Assembly (NCBI GenBank): GCA_033032865.1
Contig: JAWHQI010000276.1
Coordinates: 1,922,001 to 1,986,000 of the forward strand
Source: Dactylorhiza incarnata
Lineage: Eukaryota > Streptophyta > Magnoliopsida > Asparagales > Orchidaceae
Reading direction: 5' to 3'
DNA length: 64,000 bases
Shown: piece by piece, positions 55,429 through 64,000 of the stretch
How the letters are laid out: every line of letters starts with the position of its first letter
Position numbering within the stretch: the first letter of the stretch is position 1
Position numbers and translations under genes: made by a program
The notes under the pieces: model-generated
What the model was told of the DNA's origin: nothing
What the model saw: only the letters and a program-made list of their open reading frames with translations
The model's database searches: none

Positions 55429-56805
55429 TTAATTCATAACTTTAGAGCATTTAACTTCTCCATTTCTCTGGTTTTTATCCACATTGATTTGTTCTTTTAG
55501 ATCTTTAATTTCTTGTGTATCTTTTAGTTGATCTAGACACATTCCCATAAAATCATTTCTGAAGTTATCACTTTGAATATCTATTTCATCAAACATGCTT
55601 ACCTCATCCTTATCCTCAGATTCCTCTATGAGAATAAGGCTATCTTCTTCTTCATTTTCAGAAGATATGCTTTCTTCAGATCCTGTCTCACTCCATGATT
55701 TAGCACCATCATCATTCTTTGAGCCTTCAAGGGCCATTAAGCACAGATCTTCTTGCTTAGGATCTTCATTGTCACTCTTAGAAGAGGAGCTGTCCTTAGA
55801 GTCTGTATCACTCCAGGCTTCTACTATAAAGCCTCTTTCTTTCTTCTTCCCCTTTTTCTTGAGATCTTTCTTTTTCAGATCTTTCTTTGTCTCAGCATTT
55901 TCTGGACATTCTGGAGCAATATGTCCAGGTTTCCTGCAAGAATAACAAATAATTTCTTCAGTAGGAGTTTTGTCATACCTTGGTTTTGACTCTCTCCTTC
56001 TTGATCCATCTGTCCTGACCCATTTCTTGAATTTTCTAGCTAGGAAACTGAATAGTTCTTCTTCAGTGATAGAGCTTCCTTCTTCAGTTGCTTTTAATGC
56101 AATGTTCCTGTCTTTTGAAGAAGTTGGAGTGTTTTCTTTTCTCTTCTTCTCATTTCTAGTTTTCAGCAGTTGCTCTTAGGATCTGAGTTTTCCTAAGAGA
56201 GCATCTGTTGAAATTTCCCTTTGTCCTCTTGTGTCTCTTATTGCCCATATCCTTGAGTCCCATGAACTTGGGAGACTCATCAGCAATTTGTCATTGATTT
56301 CTGTAAGAGAGATTTCTCTATCCAAGTCCCATAGTTGATTGATGATCAGACTAAATCTGTCATACATCTCAGAGATGCTTTCTTCATTCTTCTTTTGGAA
56401 GTTCTCATATGGAGAGATCAATAGAGCCTTCCTATCTTTTCTTTCATCAGCACTTCCTTCTACCATCTTTATGCGAGCCTCCCAAATTTCTTTGGCTGAT
56501 TCACAATCAACAACCTTTTGAAAGATTTCATCAGAGAGGGTTGAGACCAGAATATTTACAGCTTTTGCATCACATGTTCCTGCCTTCTTCTCTTCAACTG
56601 TCCACTCAGCCTTTGGGACAAGTGTTTGAGTCACTTCACCACTTGAGTCTTTTCTATAAGGCTTGGGGGGACCTGGCAAGATAACATTAAATAAATCTTC
56701 ATCAATAGAATTCATATAAATCCTAATTCATGTTTTCCAAACTGCAAACTTCTCAAGATTGCACATTGGTGGTCTGGTGGAAGCATAATCTTTGATTTGT
56801 GCCAT
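55429..56805 (-). pseudogene. gag: RE-13 gag N-terminal part with first zinc knuckle
   Basis: The ATG is at 56805 (MAQIKDYASTRPPMCNLEKFAVW). A TGA at 56731-56733 interrupts KT*IRIYMNSIDEDLFN, and a second stop lies at 56176-56178. The same frame otherwise runs to 55429. The gag core contains AKEIWEARIKMVEG, ENFQKKNEESISEMYDRF and DKLLMSLPSSWD. The first knuckle CYSCRKPGHIAPEC is at about 55940, followed by Lys-rich and acidic Ser/Glu stretches. Unlike RE-1 and RE-14 this gag keeps its full core. Confidence 0.9.
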
Positions 56806-56890
56806 GTGTAAAGAAATATTTTTCAGAAATATATATATATAAGAATAAGAGGTAGGATCTTTTTGATCAAGGAGTTATCCTTTTTAGATC

Positions 56891-56908
56891 AACCTAGCTC
56901 TGATACCA
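56891..56908 (-). other. Primer-binding site of RE-13
   Basis: The minus strand reads TGGTATCAGAGCTAGGTT two bases after the LTR end. It is of the initiator-tRNA-Met type. Confidence 0.93.
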
Positions 56909-56910
56909 AT

Positions 56911-58242
56911 TGAAAGTGCACAGTTAACCTCACTAGAATTCTCTAGAGGGGGGGTGAATAGAGATTTAAAATATTTTGTGCAATTATATATATATATATA
57001 TATATATGTGGTGATCACAGATTAAGGCTTCCCACACACCAACAAGAATTAAGTAAGTAAAGAAAGTAAATGCAAGAAAAGAAATCACAGCACAACACAA
57101 GGAAATATAGTGGTTCCCCAAACTTAGGGTAGTCCACTCTTCTACCCCCTTGGTAGGAAATTCACTATCTTGCACTGAGTCTTTTGATAAGGAGACTCTT
57201 AGAACCACCCTGAGTCTTTTGATAAGAAGACTCTTAGAACCAACTGAGTCTTTTGAAAAGGAGACTCTTAGAACCAGTACAACTGAATTTTTTGAAGAGA
57301 GATTCTAAAAACTCTTTTACAATATGTGAAAAATGAAAATAAGAAAGAGAAGAAGAAGTATTTAAGACAAGAAGGAATCTTCTTCCTAGCAAGAAGATTG
57401 GAAGCACAAGAAGTAGTGAATGAAATCTCTCTTCTATAGTGAGAAGGAAATTGTAGGCCTTTTCTCTCTTTTGTGAGATCTATCAGAGTTTGCAGCAGTA
57501 TGGCTTCAGAGTGAGATGGAGAAGGAAGCTTGATCTTTGCTGCAGCACTATTTCTCAATTCTCTCTCTTTTTCACTTGAGAGCTTTTCCTTTTTTCAAAT
57601 GTAAAATGGTGGATGACTTCATTGCTTTCTGCCGACCACCTTGTTATTTAAAGCTCTGTTCATTAAAATAACAATATAGGAGAGTAATCAATCAGCAGGC
57701 AGAGTATTAGAAAGAAGGAGAAATTTCCATAACAATTATATCTATAGAAGGAAAGTATTCATTCTGAGTTCAAATAGTGTCCATAATGGATTTAATCAAA
57801 TTAGCCAAGAATTCATTAGAGGAAAAGAATAATTCAGAACGGCTATAAAGAATAATTTGATTCCATATAAATCAGATCTATGAAAGAAGGAAAGAGATCT
57901 GGCGATTTTTGAATTAATCATAGAAATCGACGTGCGTCGATTACTATTCGACGTAGGCGTCGAATTCGTCCTGGCCGAATGTCGAGAGGAGAATAAGGAA
58001 GGTGCGTCGACTAGGGTGCGTCGACTACTCAAGATACGTCGACTAGAAGTCAGAGCTACGTCGACATATGATACGTCGAATTCTGCTTGGAGCTACTTTG
58101 ACTCATTCTGATAGAAACGTCGACTTTATTTCGACGTTGCGTCGAATACTATTCGACGCATATTTACTTAACCTTGATTTTCCTTTCTTGGAATTCATAT
58201 TCAACTCATTTTCAGGGGTTAAGAGAAATCATTTTCCCAACA
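56911..58242 (-). repeat. RE-13 5' LTR
   Basis: It is 1332 bp and colinear with 50606-51954. It has a shorter (TA)n and G run, and its TCGACG array is better preserved (GCGTCGAATAC where the 3' LTR has GCATCGAATAC). Confidence 0.95.
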
Positions 58243-58677
58243 CCATTCTTTTTCTATTATTGTGCTGGTGCTGGAGGTGTGTTCCCAGCGTGTGTTTTCG
58301 TTGTGCAGATGGACAGATCATCCATATTGCCCAGAATTCATCATGTATGAATCGCACGGTCGTGCGTTTACTTGACGCACGGTCGTGCAAAATGATCGGC
58401 TGGTCAATATGGCGATCTGCCACGCTTGTGCATTTTCTTCACGCACGGTTGGCCTCAACCGTGCGCGAACAAAATGCACGGCCTCCTATTGTTTGCCGGA
58501 ATTCGAGGTTTCTGAATTTGCCCGTGCATTTTTACGCACGGTCGGCTTCGACCGTGCGTGAGTAAAATGCATGGGCGCGGCTGCTTCGTCTTCCTAGCCT
58601 TTGTCCTCGATTAATATCGAACGGTTCACGCACGGTCGTGTGTTCGACCTTGCGTGACCAAATTTCTGATTGTTTTC

Positions 58678-58685
58678 TATAAAAG
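58678..58685 (+). promoter_or_regulatory. TATA box in RE-12 LTR
   Basis: TATAAAAG lies 120 bp downstream of the hairpin cluster in the middle LTR piece, close to the RE-14 breakpoint. Confidence 0.65.
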
Positions 58686-58734
58686 TTGCAGATCTCAACC
58701 TACTGAGGAGTTCGCCCGATCGACTTTCTTTCTC

Positions 58735-59277
58735 GCATGATGAAGTGAAAACAGATTTAGAAGGATTAGAGGTAGAAATAAAGTTTGAAGTTACCTCAAC
58801 TACCTTAGTTACCATTTCTGCTTCAGATTCTGCATTTGATATGTGATATGAACTTGAGCCATATATGGCCATCATGCAAAAATTTATGTCCTGCTGTTCT
58901 TCTTTTTCTTCTTCTTCACTTAGAGTAAATGATGGTTCTGCATCAAAAGTGAAGTTAGTGAAGGAAGTAAAGGTGGATTCATTTACCATCCTTGAGGGAG
59001 AGTTCGAGATGCCCTTTGCTGAAGTGCAATCAGCCACTTTAAGAAGTATGTCTTTGGACATTGATTTAGCCAATATGTTCATGGTCATGGCATCAACACT
59101 TTTCAGCTTTACTTGATCATCAGATGAAGAGATTGAAGATGGAAGTCCTGTAAAAATGGAATTAAAAATTTCTTCATTTATTGCATTCATATATAACTTA
59201 ATTCTAGCTTGCCATAAAGCAAATCTATCCAAATTATAAATAGGTGGATCTGAAAATAGAAAATCTGTTTGTGCCAT
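58735..59277 (-). pseudogene. gag: RE-14 gag, N-terminal fragment
   Basis: MAQTDFLF... FALWQARIKLYMNAINEE matches RE-1 gag. After SNSPSRMVNE the frame goes directly to a Ser/Glu-rich acidic region (LSEEEEKEEQQ). This is the same internal deletion as in RE-1, with no UBN2-type core. The reading frame continues past the breakpoint into RE-12 LTR sequence, where it has no meaning. Confidence 0.85.
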
Positions 59278-59370
59278 TTAGAAAAACCCTTTTTTTTAAA
59301 TAAGAACTAAGTGATCTTTGTGATTTCAGGCGTTAGCCTGTGTGAAAAATCAACTTTCTCTGATACCAAT

Positions 59371-61204
59371 TGAAAGTGAGTTCAATTGAGTATCAGTTGC
59401 AAGAAATTGAAATAATCAAATCAACACCCTCTGATGCCAATTGAAAGGAAAGTTTGTTCTTAATATTTTAAAAGATCTTGTTTAACTTTGTTTATTTCAA
59501 AATAATGTTATGTATATATATAAGTGTTTACTGAGTAATAAAATCAAACAGTAAGAGTGCATAAAAAACACAGCACATAAGAACATAAAATAAAACAAGC
59601 AAGCAAGCATCCAGATGACACAAGAAATATAGTAGTTCCCCTCAACCTAGGTACATATACTCTTCTACCCACTGGTAGGAATCCACTAGGAGGTTGTTGA
59701 TCAGGTACCCTCACACAAAGGTGATTTTGTTCAGGTGTCCACACACCATTGAGCTTTTGATCCGGTGCTCAAAACCAAGATGCAGGTTTTTGCTAAGGTG
59801 GTGTCACCGGGAGTAAACTTTTGAAGGGAGTTGTAACCCTTTACAAGATGGGAAGGAGAAAGGGAAAAGATATATTGTTCTTCTCTTTTTGCTGAGAAGA
59901 CTCTTGATGATCCTGATGAGATGTTGTGTTTGGTTCTTGATGATGATGATGAAGAAAGCTCCCCATGTCTGATTTAGTTTGATGACAGCTTGTGGATGGA
60001 GCTCCTTCTCTAGATTGCACATCCTCTTTTCTTCTTCTTGCAGTTTTGATCCCTGGGCAAATGATATTTGATTTGGTGTCTCAGGATGTATAGAAGATCA
60101 ACAAGAAAGAGTTTAGCAAAAACGAGACACAATATAATATTGTTGTTGTTCTCTAATTTTGCCCTTGTTCTCCTTTTTCTCTTCTTCTTCTTGTTCTCTT
60201 TTTCCTGTACAGAAAGTGTTAATATATTCTGTCTATATTCTATCTATATATAATCTATACAGCAATATTGATATATTCTGTATATATATATATTCTGTCG
60301 AGAGAGACAGCTATATATAATCTGCTGTATAATAATCTGTTGTATAAAGAGTTGTCTCCTGCTGTCATGTAAAGCTATTGTACTCTTTCCTGGGCTGATT
60401 TGAATCCTTGCCGACGGAAGAGGAAAGAAATAATATATCTTTTATTTCCCAGATCCTCGAGCAGAACAATTTCCTTCTTTAGCTTGTTGCAACGGCTACA
60501 ACATTTAATGCTTTGCTGCCAATGGCTATAGCATTTAATGCTTCAACAGTTGTATTGTTAAATCAACAATATATATATAGAAATAATAAATATTACTTTT
60601 TTAATCTGACAACATATATATTATATTTAGTCGAGCTGAGAATGTTGTAAAATAATGCTGCAGAAATTCGTCGAGCTCAGGTTCAAGTTCGTCGACCTCA
60701 TCATTTGATTCATCGACCTGAACATTTGATTCACTGTTCTGAACATTTGCTGAATAGTTGTCGAACGCAGACTTGAGTTCGTCGAACGGAACTGTTCGTC
60801 GAACGCAGAGACTAGCTGGATCGTCGACCGCTGAATGTTGAGTTGTTCGTCGAACGCGGACTTGAGTTCGTCGAACGCAGGATTTCGTCGACCGCTGAGA
60901 CGGGGTCTGTTCGTCGACCGATGAGATAATCTGTTCGTCGACCGCTGAGATAGCTGGATTTCGTCGAGCGCAGAATGAAAACCATTCGTCGACCGCAGAG
61001 CGTCGTTCGTCAAACGCAGGTAGTCGTTCGTCGAACGCAGAGAACATATGTATTTTATTCTTTCTCTTATTTTCTGCCTATTAAATATATTTCTTTTCAG
61101 TCTTCTTTCTTAATGAGATTTAATCTAAGTTATACAATATGTTATGATATAAACTTAGACACTAAAGGTGGATCCTAACTCAATCCAAAACTAAGGTTCC
61201 AACA
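59371..61204 (-). repeat. RE-14 5' LTR
   Basis: It is about 1.83 kb if the outer PBS (minus-strand ATTGGTATCAGAG before 59371) is used. A second PBS-like string (ATTGGCATCAGAG) lies 71 bp inside, as in RE-1. The U3 part (60660-61050) is dense with TTCGTCGAACGCAG, GTTCGTCGACC and GTCGACCGCTGAGA units. It is longer than the RE-1 LTR by several hundred bp. Confidence 0.85.
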
Positions 61205-61633
61205 CCGTGTAATCCATTCGCCTAACGAAGCAGCGCGCTCAAGGCCTGCACAGTTCGATTCCGCACTTAACCACTCCATCCACTTTCCTACTCGTCCATC
61301 CGCCCTTGCGAATCGGTGCATAGAGGCCCGTGTAGTTTTCCATCCCGCCTGGAGAAGAATTGCATAGCGGCATTGCATAGGAGTAGTTGTAGTTATTTTC
61401 TTTTATTTTCCACAATCCAAATCACCCCTTTTCCGCAATCCATTCGACCTAAAGGACTTCGATCTCAAGTCCTTCCTCAAAAGTAAACTCCACCTTACTG
61501 TGTTCCTTCGAGATTCGATACTTGGGGAATCACTCCCACATTTTCTATTACTTGAATGATCGGCACACTGTCGTTTTGTGCCGCAGCCTCGCTACCTCCT
61601 ATAGCGGTGTGCTAGATTTGCTCATCAAGTTTT

Positions 61634-61650
61634 TGGCGCTGTTGCCGGGG
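61634..61650 (+). other. Primer-binding site (tRNA-Asp type) of RE-12
   Basis: TGGCGCTGTTGCCGGGG starts six bases after the LTR end and has one mismatch to the tRNA-Asp complement (T for C at position 7). The spacing is the same as in the Athila-like elements. Confidence 0.88.
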
Positions 61651-61777
61651 AACACAGACGTGTGAGTTTTCTAGAGAGGGAGACAAGAGATACAAACCCT
61701 TTTTCCCTTGTTAATACCATTTTATGTATTTTTCTATATAAGTAGCATCTTTTAATTTCTTTGTTTCTAATCTTTAT

Positions 61778-63108
61778 TTGCAATTTTTCAAAAGCAGGTT
61801 TTCAATTTTATTGTTTGTGTATAGTCAATTCTTGCTTAGAATATTTCTATTTGGTGAAATATTCCTTTGCACCATGTTTTCTTATCTGAATATATGTTGC
61901 AAATGGTGTGGGGGTGCTAGGCATTATAGTGATGAGTGCCCCACTGAAGATGGTGGGCATAACTCTCGTGGTTCAGTGCATGGAGCATCGTTTTCCTACG
62001 GAACTTCATACACTGTACCAAAGTCTTATGGTCACTCTTCTTCGCCACTTCAATCATTTTTATATTCGTCACCGGCCCCGTAAGGACTGACGCAGAATAG
62101 AAAATTATGTTTGTGTTGTCGTAGCACCGAGCATGCGTTGAAAGACTGTGCAAAATTCCAGCGCCAAATGGAGATGGATGACGAACCGGATGTCCGTGTC
62201 ATTCCATCCACCTCTCATTTGGTTGCCCCTTCTGATTCTGATGATGAGTTCGCAGTACCACCTTGTCTATGGGGGACTTCTGCGGATATTCCCATCAAAC
62301 TTTTGACTGCTCAGTGTGATGATGTGGTGGAGATTCCTCTCCCTTTGCTTCCATCTCCTCTTTTGGATTCACCCCCGGAGGAACCCGTTTTTATTTTCTC
62401 TGATGATGTTATTACTGTTGTTCCTCCGCCTTCTTTGCAAGAATTTTCTACTCCTATTCTTTGTGAGTTGATTGATGATGTTGTGCAGGAGGTTCATTCG
62501 AAGCCTGAGGTTGCGTCAAAGTGGGATGAGGATGTTATTCTCTCCAATGGGGAGTGTGACTTCTTGGAACACGATGATGCGCCGAGGTGGGATGAGGAGG
62601 ATTCCTTTCCTGATGAGGAGGTTTGCACTTCCTTATTGGATGAGGAAGCCCAACTCAACACCAAGGACCTTGAGCTTTCAGACTCCCATCGCTACGACTC
62701 ATAAGATACCGACAGTGATCTATGCTTTGATCCTGCTGGGAGTGAGACCGGGACCACTCCCCCGATTTTTGATTATTTAAGTCCTTCTCTTTTATTCTTG
62801 AACCCCCTTCTTCATCTGAGCATGTGCAAGTTGAATCTTCACAGGTACTTCAGCAGGACTTAGAGCATTGTGCTCAGGTCAATGAGGAGCGTAACCTCAT
62901 ATGTGAGGAGGTTGACCCCTCCTCCATAGTGGAAACCCCACTCATTACGTTTTCCTCCTGCTACCTCCATGAAGACGACACCTTGCCGGGCAAGGATAGT
63001 TTTGGTGAGTTGAGTGAGGATTCCTCCTCTTCTTACTTTTTATTCCCTCTACTTGTGACGAGCAGGTATTATTTATATTCGGGTAGAGGCGTAACTGTTT
63101 TATCGTCG
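61778..63108 (+). pseudogene. RE-12 ORF with two CCHC-like knuckles and an acidic domain
   Basis: One frame runs from about 61778 to 62770 with stops at 62081-62083 and 62702-62704. A frameshift near 62770-62820 continues it to 63108, next to TRIM-2. The first ATG is at 61874 (MFSYLNICCKWC). Two C-x2-C-x4-H-x4-C motifs occur: CKWCGGARHYSDEC (about 61900) and CLCCRSTEHALKDC (about 62108). After them the protein is strongly acidic (Asp/Glu with Pro and Ser), with paired WDED/WDEE phrases and no protease or RT motif. Knuckles near the 5' end fit a Gag-like protein, but the usual gag core is not recognisable. I do not assign a function. Confidence 0.6.
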
Positions 63109-63531
63109 TGAGAGGACCCAGCGCAACCAACTGCACCAAAAGCCCGGACTTTTGGTGAAGGCACAACTTGATCTTTATATCAACGGAAAGGCGCTACGGG
63201 TCAAGTGAAGGAACGCTGGACCCAACAATCCCCCCCCCCCATCGTCCAGCACGACCCGCAAGCTCAGAGGTGCTCCACATGGCCCGCAAGCTCAGAGGTG
63301 GCTTGACACATGGCTCCGCCGCCTGACCCACCAGGACCCACACAGGTAGAGAGAATTTCAGGAATTATCAGCGCCCCCCAGTCTCGAACCCGCAACCTGC
63401 TTTGATACCAATTGAGAGGACCCAGCGCAACCAACTGCACCAAAAGCCCGGACTTTTGGTGAAGGCACAACTTGATCTTTATATCAATGGAAAGGCGCTA
63501 CAGGTCAAGTGAAGGAACGCTGGACCCAACA
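63109..63531 (-). mobile_element. TRIM-2: terminal-repeat retrotransposon in miniature
   Basis: It has 119-bp direct repeats at 63109-63227 and 63413-63531, with a PBS ATTGGTATCA on the minus strand and a G-rich tract before the 3' repeat. It is 423 bp, the same family and repeat length as TRIM-1. The flanks CGTCG and CGCTG are only partly alike, so the target duplication is decayed or misplaced. No coding capacity. Confidence 0.9.
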
Positions 63532-64000
63532 CGCTGTATCGGTACCCGTTACCGACACGGATATTAGAACAGTTGCCTGTGCACTTTTCTTTTCATAGAC
63601 CCATTAGCTAGAACTATTTTAAATTTGAATAAGTCGTGCTGGGAAGACAATAATCTCAATAGTTATCTTACTTTTCCTGCATTTCTTATTTCATCTTGTT
63701 TAGTTTAGTTAGCTGCATTTCATTTTATTTTTGTATATTTTCTTTTTCTTTTTGGCGGAACTCACCCCTGTAGGTCCTTCTTTTGGATGGTGAATGATGT
63801 GGCTTTGTTTTAGTTTACATGCCAATCTTCTGGTATGCACACTTGCTGAGCATTGGGTACTCTCTTCCCCTAGCTCTATTTATTATTTTATTTTTATAGA
63901 TTTATGATTGGGAGTAAGCGGTGCACACACCCATGTAGTCATGTCCAAGTTTGGGGGTGTGGTGTACTCGTGTGTCTTTTTATGGTGCTTGAGGATAGTT
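63532..64000 (+). other. RE-12 internal non-coding region at window end
   Basis: No ORF of note. A T-rich stretch (63650-63760) and AAGTTTGGGGGTGTGG (about 63947-63962) are seen. The latter resembles a gypsy polypurine tract, but the sequence after it is not the RE-12 LTR start, so it is not the terminal one. Confidence 0.55.

Larger units (their letters stand above)
50606..58242 (-). mobile_element. RE-13: complete copia-type element with gag and envelope-like ORF but no pol, TSD CCATT
   Basis: It is 7637 bp with LTRs of 1349 and 1332 bp. Both are flanked by CCATT (50601-50605 and 58243-58247). Minus-strand order is 5' LTR, PBS, gag with two CCHC knuckles (56805-54473), a stem-loop-rich gap, envelope-like ORF (54033-52170), polypurine tract and 3' LTR. 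Protease, integrase, RT and RNase H are entirely absent. Gag passes straight to the extra ORF. About 25-30 LTR differences counted by eye (~2%) make it among the younger insertions here. Confidence 0.95.
58735..61204 (-). mobile_element. RE-14: truncated copia element of the RE-1 family
   Basis: It comprises a 5' LTR (59371-61204), PBS and the first ~180 codons of gag. It then ends at about 58725-58735, where GAGAAAGAAA (minus strand) is shared by the RE-1 gag and the RE-12 LTR. The 3' part and 3' LTR are missing. The LTR starts TGTTGGAACCTTAG on the minus strand, the RE-1 signature, and is followed by RE-12 LTR (CCGTG) at 61205. Confidence 0.88.
50415..61627 (+). repeat. RE-12 5' LTR in three pieces
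   Basis: The pieces are 50415-50605, 58248-~58735 and 61205-61627, about 1.1 kb in all. The middle piece carries CpG-rich hairpins. One at 58442-58465 has a 10-bp stem CGCACGGTTG with a 4-nt loop. Another at 58534-58559 has an 11-bp stem ACGCACGGTCG with loop GCTT. Confidence 0.82.
50415..64000 (+). mobile_element. RE-12: gypsy-type, probably non-autonomous element, 3' end outside window
   Basis: The 5' LTR starts TGATGAGTCTCATTTATATAG at 50415 and ends GCTCATCA at 61627, interrupted by RE-13 and RE-14. A tRNA-Asp-type PBS follows, then an ORF with two CCHC-like knuckles and an acidic domain, then TRIM-2 and non-coding sequence. No protease, RT or integrase is seen to the window end, but these could lie beyond it. 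A long leader of this kind with TGATGAG...CATCA ends fits Athila/Tat-like gypsy; the lineage is an inference. Confidence 0.75.

Noticed and set aside
63947..63962. AAGTTTGGGGGTGTGG as the terminal polypurine tract of RE-12
   Set aside because: The bases after it do not match the RE-12 LTR start TGATGAGTCTC, so the true 3' LTR must lie beyond the window.
1..64000. Host protein-coding genes
   Set aside because: Every ORF above about 100 codons is accounted for by gag, pol, extra-ORF or LTR repeats of transposable elements. No exon-like sequence of a host gene was found by reading.

Overview
This window is a block of plant repetitive DNA, almost certainly from a large-genome flowering plant. 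The evidence is that nearly every base belongs to LTR retrotransposons of plant Ty1/copia lineages and Athila-like Ty3/gypsy lineages, with tRNA-iMet-type (TGGTATCAGAGC...) and tRNA-Asp-type (TGGCGCCGTTGCCGGGG) primer-binding sites and TRIM miniature elements. I see no host protein gene, no rRNA, tRNA or other structural RNA gene and no CRISPR array. The species cannot be named from this sequence.

Layout, left to right. (1) <1-6016: RE-1, a gag-only copia element (+), whose 3' LTR holds a solo Athila-like LTR (3209-4564, TSD CTTAG). (2) 6017-21891: Copia-C (-), an old SIRE-like copia with long gag, pol and an envelope-like extra ORF. It carries Copia-B (6944-16140, TSD AGACT), which itself carries the complete Copia-A (9301-15833), and also TRIM-1 (21274-21691). 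(3) 21892-26288: Copia-D (+), 5' LTR, gag and part of pol, then broken. (4) 26972-33405 and 43347-49840: two copies of a ~6.4 kb block in which a copia protease/GAG-pre-integrase fragment is fused to an Athila-like gag-protease element. (5) 33406-44057: pieces of Copia-E (+), Copia-F (-) and Copia-G (+). (6) 50415-64000: RE-12, a gypsy-type element (+) running off the window. Its 5' LTR is split by RE-13 (50606-58242, TSD CCATT) and by RE-14 (~58735-61204), and its internal ORF is followed by TRIM-2 (63109-63531).

How the parts relate. Most elements are non-autonomous. RE-13 has gag plus an envelope-like ORF but no pol. RE-1 and RE-14 share the same deleted gag. Copia-B kept only RT/RNase H. 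The Athila-like copies have gag and protease but no RT or integrase. Only Copia-A has a complete gag-pol order, and it is broken by stops and frameshifts. Such elements would need enzymes supplied in trans, which is an inference.

The most unusual signal is a short CpG-rich stem-loop cassette (8-bp arm, 7-nt loop, 8-bp arm around TCGACG). It forms a perfect 33-bp, 11-codon tandem array inside RE-13 gag and recurs in RE-13's LTRs and upstream of its envelope-like ORF. It also appears with the same 33-bp period in RE-1 gag. Other LTR families in the window, copia and gypsy alike, carry their own CpG-rich inverted-repeat arrays. The second notable event is the copia/Athila fusion at a 12-bp microhomology that includes this motif, present in both 6.4 kb block copies.
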